64,000 nt of DNA, taken from assembly GCA_963828015.1 (NCBI GenBank), contig CAWHCD010000006.1, forward strand, positions 620,001 to 684,000. The letters run 5' to 3'. Of this stretch, positions 23,553 to 33,075 are shown in pieces. The notes under the pieces are model-generated. The model saw nothing but the letters and a program-made list of their open reading frames with translations. It made no database searches and was not told where the DNA came from. A program made the position numbers and the translations under genes. The stretch comes from CAVPUA01 sp963828015. GTDB lineage: Bacteria > Actinomycetota > Actinomycetes > Mycobacteriales > Jatrophihabitantaceae. The first letter of the stretch is position 1, and each line of letters starts with the position of its first letter.

Positions 23553-24167
23553 TTAACGAACCAGGTGTTGGGCGACTTCTGTCGTGCGTGTTCCGACGCC
23601 CAGCCGAAGGGCCGCGGCGAGATCCTCGGGCGTATCGACGTCCAGGCGCAGCCCCGGCCCCGCCGCGGTGATCGCCGAGGCAATGACGTCGTGCCGCGCA
23701 GCAGAGCCGTCACCGAAGGCGGGGCGCAACTCGATCCCCGGCCGGGCGGTCAGCGTGGTGGTCCCGAACCGCGCGGCATCAGCCACGTAGGCCCGCTCAT
23801 GCCCGGCGGCCTGGGCCAGCGCCAGGTCCAACTCGCTCGGCCGCAGTGCGGGCAGATCCCCGACAAGGGCGGCGATGCCCTCCTGCGGCCAGCGAGTCAT
23901 CGCCCAGGCCTGCGCTTGCGACAGGGCCTCGTTGAGTCCGCCCGAGGTCTGTACGAAGACCTCGTGTTCGACGTCGGTCGCGGTCCAAGGCTCGTCGACC
24001 GCCAGGACAATGCGGGCCACGGCCGGGGTGCCCGCGACGGCACGCAGGGTGTCGTGGCGAATCGCGTCGACGAGCCGGGCGTGGGCGGCATCGCTGTCGG
24101 TGACGTCGCGAAGTCGTGATTTGGCCGACGGCAGGGCCCGCATCGCGACCACGACCGTCCATTGCAC
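23553..24167 (-). CDS. fbiD: Phosphoenolpyruvate (2-phospho-L-lactate) guanylyltransferase
   Basis: This 204-aa CofC/FbiD nucleotidyltransferase activates phosphoenolpyruvate (2-phospholactate in archaea) with GTP in coenzyme F420 synthesis. The N-terminal nucleotide-binding part reads WTVVVAMRALPSAKSRL. The metal/nucleotide motif ALVGDLPALRPSEL lies near residue 99, and DGSAARH with LDVDTPEDLAAA near the C-terminus is typical of the family. Its position beside ppk1 matches mycobacteria. It implies the organism makes F420; the other fbi genes are outside the window. It is divergent from the acyltransferase gene across a 95-nt gap. Confidence 0.92.
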   Translation of the reverse strand: MQWTVVVAMRALPSAKSRLRDVTDSDAAHARLVDAIRHDTLRAVAGTPAVARIVLAVDEPWTATDVEHEVFVQTSGGLNEALSQAQAWAMTRWPQEGIAALVGDLPALRPSELDLALAQAAGHERAYVADAARFGTTTLTARPGIELRPAFGDGSAARHDVIASAITAAGPGLRLDVDTPEDLAAALRLGVGTRTTEVAQHLVR

Positions 24168-24262
24168 TGATGCGACTCTACCCAGCCGGCCGAAGGTGCA
24201 CCCTCCACCGGTTTGAGTTGGGTATCAGGCAGACTGACCCCGAAGGACAGGAGAACAGTCGC

Positions 24263-25030
24263 GTGCCTCGGTTGAGGAAACTGCGCAAGCCCGGCCAGGG
24301 CGAGAAGCTCGGGCTGGCATGGCGCATCGTGTGGGTTGTCCTTTACGCACCCGCCTCGGCGCTCGCCCGCGTGCGGTACCGCCATCTCGAACGGATTCCC
24401 GCGCAGGGTCCGGCCATCATCGTCACCAATCACGTATCGCACGTCGACCCCTTCTACGTGGCCAAGATGGTGCTCGACGCCGCCCGGGTTCCGCGCTTCC
24501 TGGCCAAGGACTCGATCTTCGGCGTGCCGCTGGTCGGTGCGTCCATGCGGTCGATGGGCCACATCCCGGTGCATCGCGATACCGTCGACGCCGCGACGGC
24601 GCTCGAGGCGGCCGTAAGGGCCTTGCGGGCGGGGAAGGTGATCGTCATCCATCCTGAGGGCACTGTGACGCGCGATCCCGACGGCTGGCCCATGGTCGGC
24701 CGGACCGGGGCCGCCCGGCTGGCGCTACTGGCCCCTGACGTCCCCGTGATCCCCGTCGCCCAATGGGGTATTCAGGATTCGATCGACCTGTACCGCAAGC
24801 GCGTCCGGCTGTTTCCTCGCCCGCGCCATGTGCTGTCGGTCGGCGAGCCGATCGACCTGTCGGCATTCCACGATTCGAAGCTGTCGGTGCGAACCCTCAA
24901 TGCGGCAACCGATGTGTTGATCCGGCGGCTGCGGAGCGACGTCGCCGAGCTGCGGGGAGTTCCCGCGCCGACCGGCGACCCTTACCGTTGGCGACGATCG
25001 GGCGAGATCCCCCGCATGGAGGAGGGCTGA
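24263..25030 (+). CDS. plsC: 1-acyl-sn-glycerol-3-phosphate acyltransferase
   Basis: This 255-aa membrane-associated PlsC-type enzyme acylates lysophosphatidate in phospholipid synthesis. Motif I is TNHVSHVDPFY near residues 54-64 (HX4D), motif III is VIHPEGTVTRD near 130-140, and a hydrophobic N-terminal segment (WRIVWVVLYAPASAL) lies before motif I. GTG 24263 follows GGACAGGAG. The stop overlaps the gpsA ATG (TGATG). The pairing with gpsA, which makes the glycerol-3-phosphate backbone, supports the lipid role. Confidence 0.92.
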   Translation: MPRLRKLRKPGQGEKLGLAWRIVWVVLYAPASALARVRYRHLERIPAQGPAIIVTNHVSHVDPFYVAKMVLDAARVPRFLAKDSIFGVPLVGASMRSMGHIPVHRDTVDAATALEAAVRALRAGKVIVIHPEGTVTRDPDGWPMVGRTGAARLALLAPDVPVIPVAQWGIQDSIDLYRKRVRLFPRPRHVLSVGEPIDLSAFHDSKLSVRTLNAATDVLIRRLRSDVAELRGVPAPTGDPYRWRRSGEIPRMEEG

Positions 25031-26034
25031 TGCCGCGCGCCGCGGTTCTGGGTGCCGGTTCGTGGGGCACCACGTTCGCCAAGGTGCTCGTCGACGCCGG
25101 TTGCGAGGTCACGCTCTGGGCTCGGCGCCCGGAGCTGGCGGACTCGATCAACGCCACGCACCGCAACGAGGACTACCTGCCCGATGTCCAGTTGCCGGAC
25201 GGCCTGATCGCCACCCACGACGAGACCCTGGCCCTTGACGGGGCAGCTCTGGTCGCCTTCGCGATCCCGGCTCAGACCCTGCGGGTCAACCTCACCGGCT
25301 GGGCGTGGGCCCTGCCGCCGAACGCGACCTTGATCAGTCTGATGAAAGGCATCGAGCTCGGCACCACCAAGCGCATGAGCGAGGTGATCAGCGAGGTCAC
25401 TGGGGCTCCGGCCGACCGCGTCGCCGTGATCTCCGGGCCCAACCTGGCCCGCGAGATCGCCCAGGAACAGCCCACGGCGACGGTCGTGGCCTGCGTCGAT
25501 GAGCACCGCGGGCAGCTCGTGCAGCAGGCCTGCAGCACGCCCTACTTCCGCCCGTACACCAACGTCGATGTGGTGGGTTGCGAACTCGGTGGGGCGGTCA
25601 AGAACGTGATCGCGCTGGCCTGCGGAATCGTGCAGGGGATGGGTTTCGGCGACAACACCGTCGCCTCGGTGATCACCCGTGGCCTGGCCGAGACGTCGCG
25701 CCTGGGGGCCGTACTGGGAGCCGACCCGTTGACCTTCGCGGGCTTGGCCGGGTTGGGCGATCTGGTCGCCACCTGCGCATCACCGTTGTCGCGCAATCGC
25801 AGCTTCGGCGAGCAGCTCGGGCGCGGGGCCACCCTCGAACAGGCGCAACTGGCCACCCGCGGCCAGATCGCCGAAGGCGTCAAATCCTGCCGCGCCGTCC
25901 TCGAGCTGGCCGAGTCGCAACGGATCGACGTTCCGATCACCCGCGCGGTCGAGGCGGTCTGCTACCGGGGTCTGCCGCCGGAGTCGATGGTGCGCGAGAT
26001 GATGGCCCGTTCGATGAAGTCCGAGGCGAGTTGA
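25030..26034 (+). CDS. gpsA: Glycerol-3-phosphate dehydrogenase [NAD(P)+]
   Basis: This 334-aa enzyme reduces dihydroxyacetone phosphate to sn-glycerol-3-phosphate for phospholipid synthesis. The Rossmann motif VLGAGSWGTTFA lies at residues 6-17. The family signature runs from ISGPNLAREIA near 137 to the catalytic Lys in ELGGAVKNVIALACG near 190. GLGDLVATC follows near 238 and C-terminal residues are typical. The gene is translationally coupled to plsC. Confidence 0.96.
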   Translation: MPRAAVLGAGSWGTTFAKVLVDAGCEVTLWARRPELADSINATHRNEDYLPDVQLPDGLIATHDETLALDGAALVAFAIPAQTLRVNLTGWAWALPPNATLISLMKGIELGTTKRMSEVISEVTGAPADRVAVISGPNLAREIAQEQPTATVVACVDEHRGQLVQQACSTPYFRPYTNVDVVGCELGGAVKNVIALACGIVQGMGFGDNTVASVITRGLAETSRLGAVLGADPLTFAGLAGLGDLVATCASPLSRNRSFGEQLGRGATLEQAQLATRGQIAEGVKSCRAVLELAESQRIDVPITRAVEAVCYRGLPPESMVREMMARSMKSEAS

Positions 26035-26071
26035 ACTGAATGCCCCGAGGCCCTCGCATAGGGTTCAGGGC

Positions 26072-27121
26072 ATGGATCGGATCCGGGTCGCCGTCGTCTA
26101 CGGGGGTCGCAGCAGCGAGCACGGCATCTCGGTGGTGTCGGCCGGCGCGGTGATCAACGCCCTGGATCCGGCCAAGTACGACGTGATCCCGATCGGGATC
26201 ACCCCCGACGGTGAATGGTTGCTGACCAACTCCGATCCCGGTGCCTGGCAGATCAGCGACCGTACGTTGCCCGCGGTCGACAAGGGCACCGCCGTGATGC
26301 TGCCCGGCGATCCGACGCGCGGCCTGGTCTCCTTCGATGTCGCCGACGGCCTGCTCGGCATCGACGTCGTGTTCCCGGTCCTGCACGGTCGCTTCGGTGA
26401 GGACGGCACGATTCAGGGCCTGCTGGAGATGGCCGGTGTGCCCTATGTCGGTGCCGGAGTGTTCGCCAGCGCGGCCGCGATGGACAAGGAGTTCACCAAG
26501 AAACTGCTGCGCGAGGCCGGCCTGCCGGTCGGTGAGTTCCGGGTTCTGCGCCCCGGCGATCCGTTGGACGGACTCGACGCCCTGGGCCTGCCCGTGTTCG
26601 TGAAGCCGGCTCGGGCCGGCTCCAGCGTGGGCATCAGCAAGGTTCGATCGCTCGAAGAGCTCCCGGCCGCGGTCGCGCTGGCCCGTGAGCATGACCGCAA
26701 GGTGATGGTCGAGGCGGCGGTCAGTGGCCGGGAGGTCGAGTGCGGGGTGCTCGAGGACGTCGACGGGCGCCCGATCGCCAGCGTGCCGGCCGAGATCCGG
26801 CTCGTGCGTGGGCACGACTGGTACGACTTCGACGCGAAGTACCTCGACGACGCCTGCGAGTTCGATGTGCCCGCCGACCTGACGCCGGAGACGACCACGG
26901 CGATCCAGGACGCGGCCCGTCGGGCCTTTACCGCGCTGGACGGCAATGGCCTGGCCCGGGTGGACTTCTTCGTGCGTCCCGACGGTTCGCTCGTGATCAA
27001 CGAGGTCAACACCATGCCCGGTTTCACGCCGATCTCGATGTTCCCCCGCATGTGGCAGGCCAGCGGGGTCGGCTACGCCGAGCTGGTCGATCGACTTATC
27101 GCGGCTGCCTTGCGACGGTAG
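26072..27121 (+). CDS. ddl: D-alanine--D-alanine ligase
   Basis: This 349-aa ATP-grasp enzyme makes the D-Ala-D-Ala end of the peptidoglycan stem peptide. The N-terminal motif VVYGGRSSEHGISVVSAG is given as YGGRSSEHGIS (residues 9-19). HGRFGEDGTIQGLLE lies near residue 106, the ATP-grasp core VFVKPARAGSSVGISKV near 180, and the metal-binding end ARVDFFVRPDG...NEVNTMPGFT near 295-325. A -10-like TAGGGT (26059-26064) stands 7 nt before the ATG with no RBS, so a leaderless transcript separate from gpsA is likely. Confidence 0.96.
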   Translation: MDRIRVAVVYGGRSSEHGISVVSAGAVINALDPAKYDVIPIGITPDGEWLLTNSDPGAWQISDRTLPAVDKGTAVMLPGDPTRGLVSFDVADGLLGIDVVFPVLHGRFGEDGTIQGLLEMAGVPYVGAGVFASAAAMDKEFTKKLLREAGLPVGEFRVLRPGDPLDGLDALGLPVFVKPARAGSSVGISKVRSLEELPAAVALAREHDRKVMVEAAVSGREVECGVLEDVDGRPIASVPAEIRLVRGHDWYDFDAKYLDDACEFDVPADLTPETTTAIQDAARRAFTALDGNGLARVDFFVRPDGSLVINEVNTMPGFTPISMFPRMWQASGVGYAELVDRLIAAALRR

Positions 27122-27149
27122 CCGCGCACTCAGATCGGCAATGCCAGGG

Positions 27150-29331
27150 CTAGACGAACTGTTCGCCGTTCTCGGCCTTCTTGCGCAACAGCGGGCCGGG
27201 AGCGAATCGATCGCCGTAGCGCTGCGCGAGCTCGTCGGCCCGGGCCACGAACGCGGCGACCCCGGTGCCGGTGCGGCCCTGGTAGCCGTTGATGTACTGC
27301 AAGACGCCGCCGGTCCAGGGCGGGAACCCGATGCCCATGATCGAGCCGATGTTTGCGTCGGCCACCGATGTCAGCACGCCCTCCTCCAGGCATCGCGCCG
27401 AGTCGACCGCCTCGGCGAACAACATCCGTTCCTCGAGTTCGTGCAGCTCGATTGCCGCCGGGTCGGACGTGACCGGGAACTGGGTCGCCAGCCCGGACCA
27501 CAGGCCCAACCGCTTACCGGCTTGGTCGTAGTCGAAGAACCCCGCACCCCGTAGTCGCCCGGCTCGGCCGAGCTCGACCATCTGATCCACCACGGCCTCG
27601 CCCGGATGCGCCGCGTACGTCGCTGCCGCTGGCCTCGACCGCGGCGCGCGTCTCATTGCGGATCTTCACGAACAGCTCGAGGTTGAGCTCGTCGGCCAGC
27701 TGCAGCGCACCGACCGGATACCCGGCCTGAGTCGTCGCCTGCTCCACCGTCGGCGCCGGGACCCCTTCGGCCAGGAAGGCCAGCGCCTCGTTGACGAAGG
27801 TGCCGATGACTCGGGAGGTGAAGAAGCCGCGGCTGTCGTTGACCACGATCGGCGTCTTCTTGATCTGTTTGGCGTAGTCCAGGGCGCGCGCGAGCGCGGC
27901 GTCCGACGTCTGCGCACCACGGATGATCTCCAGCAGCGGCAGCTTGTCGACGGGTGAGAAGAAGTGCAGCCCGATGAAGTCGGCCGGCCGCTGGACGCCC
28001 TCGGCCAGCACGGTGATCGGCAGGGTCGAGGTGTTGGAGCCGAGCAGGGCATCCGGGGCCACGACCGGCTCGGTCTGCCCGAACACCTCCTGCTTGAGGG
28101 AGGTCTTCTCGAACACGGCCTCGACGACGAGATCACATCCGGCCAGGTCGGCGTAGTCGGCGGTGGCAGTGATCCGGCCCAACACAGCCTCGCGCTGCTC
28201 GGCGCTGATCTTGCCGCGGGACACGGCCTTGTCCAGCAGCGAGCGCGAGTAGTCCTTGCCGCGTTCAGCGGCTTCGATCGAGACGTCTTTGAGGACGACC
28301 TCGATGCCGGCTTGGGCACTGACGTAGGCAATACCGGCGCCCATCATTCCGGCCCCGAGCACGGCCACTCTCTGTGCCCGTCGCGGCGGGTAGCCGGCCG
28401 GCCGCGAGCCGCCGGCGTTGATCGCGTTGAGGTCGAACCAGAAGGCCTGAATCATGTTCTTCGCGACCTGGCCGCGCGCCAGGTCGGTCAGGTAGCGCGA
28501 CTCGATCCGCAGCGCGGTGTCGATGTCGACCTGCGCGCCCTCAACTGCCGCCGACATGATCGCCAGCGGCGCCGGCATGGGCGCGCCCTTCAGCTGCTTG
28601 CGCAGGTTGGCCGGGTAGGCCGGCAGGGTGGCGGCCAGGGCCGGGGTGGACGGCGTGCCCCCGGGCAGCTTGTAGCCGCGTCGATCCCAGGGCTGACTCG
28701 CGTCGGGATTCGCGGCAATCCAGGCCCGGGCCGATGAGAGCAACTCCTCAGGCGTCGGGACGATCTCATCGATCAATCCGAGTTCGCGGGCCCGCTGCGC
28801 GCTCAGCCGCTGTCCCTGCAGCAGTACCTGCATGAGGCCCTCGACGATGCCGAGCATCCGGACGGTCCGAGTCACGCCGCCGCCGCCGGGCAGCAGTCCG
28901 AGGCTTACCTCGGGGAGGCCGAACTGTGCCTTGGCGTTGTCCAGTGCGATGCGGTGATGGGTGGCCAGCGCGATCTCGAGGCCGCCGCCCAAGGCGGACC
29001 CGTTCAGGGCGGCGACGACCGGCCGACCGAAGGTCTCCAGCCGACGCAGGTCGGCCTTGATCGCCTCGAGGGCGGCGAAGAACTCACCCGCGGTCGCGTC
29101 GGTGACCTGGCTCAGCAGGTTCAGATCACCGCCGGCGAAGAAGGTGTCCTTGCCCGAGGTGACGATGACGCCGGTGATGGACTCCTTCTCGGCGTAGAGC
29201 CGATCGACGGCGGCCTTCATCGAGGCCTGGTAGTCGCGGGTCATCGTGTTCGCGCGTTGGGTGGGATCGTCGAGGGTCAGAGTGACGACACCCGTGGCGT
29301 CCTGGTCCCAGCGCACCGTGTTCTCGCTCAT
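27150..29331 (-). CDS. Multifunctional fatty-acid oxidation protein (enoyl-CoA hydratase / 3-hydroxyacyl-CoA dehydrogenase), one frameshift
   Basis: This is a FadB/FadJ-like protein of about 727 aa after repair. The N-terminal crotonase domain spans residues 1 to about 200, with the oxyanion-hole segments FFAGGDLNLL and NGSALGGGLEIAL. The NAD-binding domain starts at VAVLGAGMMGAGIAY near residue 320. The dehydrogenase C-domain continues across a frame break: NETRAAVEASG is followed in another frame by ATYAAHPGEAVVD, with the indel near 27620-27624. The C-terminal part ends KAENGEQFV. The ATG at 29331 overlaps the thiolase stop by one base, so both are made from one mRNA for beta-oxidation. 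The break is probably an assembly indel. Confidence 0.85.
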
Positions 29332-30545
29332 CAGATGCGCTCGACGATCGTCGCCGTACCCATGCCGCCGCCGACGCACAGCGTGGCCAGGCCGTAGCGC
29401 AGGTCGCGCCGTTCGAGCTCGTCGACCAGCGTGCCCATGATCATCGTCCCGGTGGCGCCGAGCGGGTGGCCCAGGGCGATCGCCCCGCCGTTCACGTTCA
29501 CGATCTCGTGGGATACGTCGAGGTCTCTCATGAACTTGAGGACGACGGCCGCGAACGCCTCGTTGACCTCCCACAGCTCGATGTCGCGCACCGACAGGCC
29601 GGCCTTGGCCAGGGCCTTGAGCGCGGCCGGTCCGGGGCCGGTGAGCATGATCGTGGGTTCCTCGGCGATGCTGGCCGCGGCGACGATGCGGGCCCGCGGG
29701 GTCAGGCCGAGTTCGGTTCCGATGCGCTCGCTGCCGATGACGGTCAGCGCGGCGCCGTCGACGATGCCGGAGCTGTTGCCGGCCGTATGTACGTGGTTGA
29801 TCTTCTCGACCCAGTGGTACTTCTGCAGGGCCACCGCGTCGAAGCCGCCCAGGTCGCCCAGCCCGGCGAAGGCGGCGGGCAGGCCGGCCAACGACTCGAC
29901 CGTCGTGCTCGGACGGGGGAACTCGTCGTGATCGAGCACGGTCAGGCCGCTGTGGTCACGGACCGGGATGACCGAGCGGGCGAACGCGTCGTTGGCGATC
30001 GCCTTCCCGGCCCGGGCCTGCGACTCGGCCGCATAGGCATCGACGTCGGCCCGGGAGAAGCCCTCGACGGTCGCGATCAGGTCGGCGCTGATCCCTTGCG
30101 GGATGAAACCGGTGTCGTAGGCGGTCTCGGGGTCCATGGCCCAGGCCCCGCCGTCGGAGCCCATCGGTACGCGCGACATCGACTCGACGCCCCCGGCCAG
30201 CACGAGGTCCTCCCAGCCGGAGCGGATCTTCGCCGCGGCCAGATTGACCGCCTCCAGTCCGGAGGCGCAGAAACGGCTCAGCTGCACGCCCGGGCCGGAC
30301 TTCTCCAGCCCGGCCGCCAGCGCCGCGGTGCGCGGCAGTACCGCGCCCTGATCGCCGACCGGCGTGACGATGCCCAGCAGGATGTCTTCGATGCGAGCAG
30401 GGTCGAGGTTGGGATTGCGCCTCTGCAGCTCCTTGATCAGCCCCACCACGAGCGACACGGGTTTGCTCTCGTGAAGTGAGCCGGTGTCCTTGCCGCGCCC
30501 GCGCGGGGTGCGGATCGCGTCGTAGATAAAGGCCTCAGTCGTCAT
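29331..30545 (-). CDS. fadA: Acetyl-CoA acyltransferase (thiolase)
   Basis: This 404-aa thiolase makes the last cut of beta-oxidation (or the reverse condensation). The nucleophilic Cys lies in SRFCASGLEAVN near residue 92, the His in NGGAIALGHPLGATG near 357, and the second Cys in CVGGGMGTA near 388. It pairs with the multifunctional protein downstream, forming the classic fadBA unit in the order A then B. No acyl-CoA synthetase or dehydrogenase lies near it. ddl and the DUF3515 gene, which are neighbours in mycobacteria, are separated here by this pair. Confidence 0.92.
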   Translation of the reverse strand: MTTEAFIYDAIRTPRGRGKDTGSLHESKPVSLVVGLIKELQRRNPNLDPARIEDILLGIVTPVGDQGAVLPRTAALAAGLEKSGPGVQLSRFCASGLEAVNLAAAKIRSGWEDLVLAGGVESMSRVPMGSDGGAWAMDPETAYDTGFIPQGISADLIATVEGFSRADVDAYAAESQARAGKAIANDAFARSVIPVRDHSGLTVLDHDEFPRPSTTVESLAGLPAAFAGLGDLGGFDAVALQKYHWVEKINHVHTAGNSSGIVDGAALTVIGSERIGTELGLTPRARIVAAASIAEEPTIMLTGPGPAALKALAKAGLSVRDIELWEVNEAFAAVVLKFMRDLDVSHEIVNVNGGAIALGHPLGATGTMIMGTLVDELERRDLRYGLATLCVGGGMGTATIVERI

Positions 30546-30551
30546 ACTTCA

Positions 30552-30580
30552 ACTCTGGCGCGTTATTGGCGCGCTGTCAA
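30552..30580 (-). promoter_or_regulatory. Predicted promoter of the fadA-fadB unit
   Basis: On the minus strand TTGACA (30580-30575) is a perfect -35 box. After 17 nt, CAGAGT (30557-30552) stands at the -10 position with a partial match. The ATG at 30545 is 6 nt further on, consistent with a leaderless message. GGCGCG occurs twice around TTATT within the spacer (30557-30573 region) and could be part of a repressor site. Confidence 0.45.
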
Positions 30581-30591
30581 TAAGAGTTGGT

Positions 30592-31224
30592 TCAGGGGCG
30601 CCGGGTGCAGAGCGGGAGGGTCGAGATCGGGGTGGCGATATAGCAGACGGGCGTCGGCAGGGCCTTCGCGATTGCCGTCGAGAGCACCGGGACGTCGGCG
30701 TTCGGGTCGGCTCCGGCGGGCAGGGTCACCTCGATGTAGACCGAGCGATCGATGACGGTGTACACGATCTGTTTGGCTTGAGCGTCCACCAGCCATTCGA
30801 CGCCGTTGATCGGCGTCGTCTCGGCCGTGCTGCCCGCGGTGAGGGCGCCCGGACGGGCCACGCCGCAACGCAGGACGACCGCCGGATCGCCCCAGGCCAC
30901 TGCCTGTACCTCATGCACGATGCGCGGATTGGCGCCGTTGAGCTGCAGCGGCAACGCCGCCTGGACCTGGGCGCACGGTTCGACCGTGCTGGTGTCCGAG
31001 GGCACCGGCGAGACCGGCACCACGGCGGTGGGGGAGTCAGCGGCCGAGTTAGCGGTCGAGTGCGGCCGGGAGAGCACCAGCGCGAGAATGAGGGCGACCG
31101 GCACAGCGACCGCGGTGGCCGTCAATGCGGCCCGGCGCGTGCTCGGATTGATGACTAGGTCCTGTTCCTGTGGTTCGGGCGAGTGGATCGCCGACTTTGC
31201 CGCACTCGTCGGCGCGCCCTTCAC
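30592..31224 (-). CDS. DUF3515 family membrane-anchored or secreted protein
   Basis: The protein has 210 aa. One hydrophobic segment (about residues 34-53, ALTATAVAVPVALILALVL) follows a short polar N-terminus. After a Ser/Thr/Pro-rich linker comes the DUF3515 domain, with conserved cysteines (EPCAQVQ, LRCGVARPG, CYI, LCTRRP) and the WLVDAQAKQIVYTVIDRSVYIEVTLP core, given in part as VEWLVD and YTVIDRS. The four cysteines suggest disulfides outside the cell. The function is unknown. The gene is divergent from thiL, as in mycobacteria. The GTG start at 31224 is the only start codon before the TM segment in this frame. Confidence 0.82.
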   Translation of the reverse strand: MKGAPTSAAKSAIHSPEPQEQDLVINPSTRRAALTATAVAVPVALILALVLSRPHSTANSAADSPTAVVPVSPVPSDTSTVEPCAQVQAALPLQLNGANPRIVHEVQAVAWGDPAVVLRCGVARPGALTAGSTAETTPINGVEWLVDAQAKQIVYTVIDRSVYIEVTLPAGADPNADVPVLSTAIAKALPTPVCYIATPISTLPLCTRRP

Positions 31225-31266
31225 CGTCGCGTCTGGGCAACGCGGTAAAACCTATCGCAGAGTCAT

Positions 31267-32241
31267 GTGGCCGGACCGTACCTACTCAGCCGATTGGGAG
31301 TTCCCATCACCGTCTCCGACACCGGCGAGTTCGGCCTGATTGCTCGGGTCATCGCTGGCCTGACGCTCGCCCCGACCACTCTGATCGGTCCGGGCGATGA
31401 CGCGGCCCTCGTCCGTGCGCCCGACGGACGGGTTGTGGCAACGACTGACCTCCTTCTGGAGGGGCGCCATTTCCGCCGGGACTGGTCCACCGCGACCGAC
31501 GTCGGCCACAAGGCCGCGGCCCGCAACTTCGCCGACATCGCCGCCATGGGCGCCGTACCCACCGCCCTGCTGGTCGGTTTCGCCGCACCGGCAACCCTCG
31601 AGCTGCGCTGGGTCGACGAGCTGATGGCCGGATTTCGCGAGGAGTGTGCCGAGGTCGGGGCGGCGATCGTCGGAGGTGACGTCGCCGAGTCCGAGTCGAT
31701 CGTCCTGGCCATCACGGCACTGGGAGATCTGGAAGGACGCAACCCGGTCACGCTGTCGGGGGCCCAACCCGGGGACGTGGTGGCCGTGGCCGGGCGGCTG
31801 GGCTGGGCGGCCGCCGGATTCGCCGTCCTCTCGCGGGGCTTCCGCTCGCCGTTGCAGGTCGTCAATGCCCACCGCCGCCCGGAAATGCCCTATGCGCAAG
31901 GCCCGCAGGCCGCAGATCTCGGCGCCACCGCCATGACCGATGTCAGCGACGGGTTGGTGGCCGACCTCAGCCACATCGCGGCCGCAAGCGGAGTGCACAT
32001 CGAGCTGCGGGCCGCCCTCGTGCCGGTGGCGCCCCGGTTGACCGAGGTCGGCGCGGCCCTCAACGTCGACCCGCTGGTCTGGGTGATGACGGGCGGCGAC
32101 GACTATCCCCTGGTCGCCACATTCCCGGCGGGTACCGAGTTACCCGAACCCTGGGTGGTCATCGGTGCGGTCAGCGAAGGGGAGGGCGTGCGCGTGGACA
32201 ACCTCAGCTGGCCGGTGGGTGGGCACGAGCACTTCACGTGA
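31267..32241 (+). CDS. thiL: Thiamine-monophosphate kinase
   Basis: This 324-aa PurM-fold enzyme phosphorylates thiamine phosphate to the active cofactor ThDP. Motifs are LIGPGDDAALVR near residue 38, TTDLLLEGRHFRRDW near 59-73, the AARNFADIAAMGAVP helix near 84, GGDVAESE near 137, and MTDVSDGLVADL near 222. The frame opens at GTG 31267; a TTG at 31294 is an alternative that would remove nine residues. Its stop overlaps the GTG of the next gene by 4 nt. Confidence 0.93.
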   Translation: MAGPYLLSRLGVPITVSDTGEFGLIARVIAGLTLAPTTLIGPGDDAALVRAPDGRVVATTDLLLEGRHFRRDWSTATDVGHKAAARNFADIAAMGAVPTALLVGFAAPATLELRWVDELMAGFREECAEVGAAIVGGDVAESESIVLAITALGDLEGRNPVTLSGAQPGDVVAVAGRLGWAAAGFAVLSRGFRSPLQVVNAHRRPEMPYAQGPQAADLGATAMTDVSDGLVADLSHIAAASGVHIELRAALVPVAPRLTEVGAALNVDPLVWVMTGGDDYPLVATFPAGTELPEPWVVIGAVSEGEGVRVDNLSWPVGGHEHFT

Positions 32242-32717
32242 GTTCCTTCGTCATCGAGCAACGCGAGTACACCGATGCCGACGTCGTGCGGTTGGTGGCC
32301 GAGGTGCAGCAGGAATATGTCGTGCGATACGGAGGCCCGGACGACCAGGTCGTGAATGAGGGCGACTTCGCGCCGCCCAACGGGGTCTTCCTGGTCGGAC
32401 GCCTCGACGGTGACCCAGTGGCCATGGGCGGCTGGCGCTTCGTGGACGGTTCGATTGCTGAGATCAAGCGGATGTACGTCGCGGAACGGGCCCGGCGCCG
32501 CGGACTGGCCCGCCGCCTGCTCGCCGAGCTGGAACGTCGGGCCACTGCAGCGGGCGCGACCCGGTTGATCTTGAATACCGGCACGGAGCAGCCGGAGGCG
32601 CTGGCGCTCTACGAGGCGTGCGGTTATCTACCGGCGCCGCCCTATGGGCACTACGCCGAAGCTGAGCTGGCCCGGTTCTACGGCAAAGACCTGAACCTGG
32701 GCGGCGCCGGGAGTTAG
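32238..32717 (+). CDS. GNAT family N-acetyltransferase
   Basis: This 159-aa protein has the GNAT fold. The acetyl-CoA binding motif A reads EIKRMYVAERARRRGLARRLL, in short MYVAERARRRGLAR near residues 76-89. Motif B (ALALYEACGYLPAPPYG) follows near residues 121-137. The substrate is unknown. It overlaps thiL (GTGA) and its TAG overlaps the stop of the convergent rpmB by 3 nt, so the two mRNAs are complementary at their ends. Confidence 0.88.
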   Translation: MSSFVIEQREYTDADVVRLVAEVQQEYVVRYGGPDDQVVNEGDFAPPNGVFLVGRLDGDPVAMGGWRFVDGSIAEIKRMYVAERARRRGLARRLLAELERRATAAGATRLILNTGTEQPEALALYEACGYLPAPPYGHYAEAELARFYGKDLNLGGAGS

Positions 32718-32905
32718 GCGCGGGTGACCTTGCCGGCCTTCAGGCACGAGGTGCACACAGTGAGCCGACGGCGGGTACCCGGGGCGACCAGGGCGCGCAC
32801 GGTCTGCACGTTCGGGTTCCACCGACGGTGGGTACGGCGGTGGGAGTGCGAGACGGCCATGCCGAACCCGGGACCCTTGCCGCAGACATCGCAGACGCTG
32901 GCCAC
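32714..32905 (-). CDS. rpmB: 50S ribosomal protein L28
   Basis: This 63-aa ribosomal protein starts with GTG 32905 behind GAAGGAGG. It is the zinc-binding (C+) form, with CDVC at residues 5-8 and CTSC near 51-54. The core HSHRRTHRRWNPNVQ is typical. C+ paralogues are made in zinc-replete cells, so zinc-dependent switching with a C- copy elsewhere is possible. It is a single-gene unit with its own promoter, divergent from the DAK gene. Confidence 0.95.
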   Translation of the reverse strand: MASVCDVCGKGPGFGMAVSHSHRRTHRRWNPNVQTVRALVAPGTRRRLTVCTSCLKAGKVTRA

Positions 32906-32969
32906 GGTGGCCTCCTTCAGAGAAGATTGGTACTTCGAGTTCCCTGCAAGGTGCCGGGCAACCTCGCCA

Positions 32970-32999
32970 GTCTAGCCAACGATCACGCAGGCGGCCAAA
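32970..32999 (-). promoter_or_regulatory. Predicted rpmB promoter
   Basis: On the minus strand TTGGCC (32999-32994), an 18-nt spacer and TAGACT (32975-32970) lie 65 nt before the rpmB start. The -10 matches the actinobacterial TAnnnT pattern. Confidence 0.5.
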
Positions 33000-33075
33000 C
33001 TGGTCGCCGGGTCGCGTCGATTCGACCGCTAGCCTCAGCCCTAACCAAGGGTCAGCACCGGCCGAGGAGGTGTAC

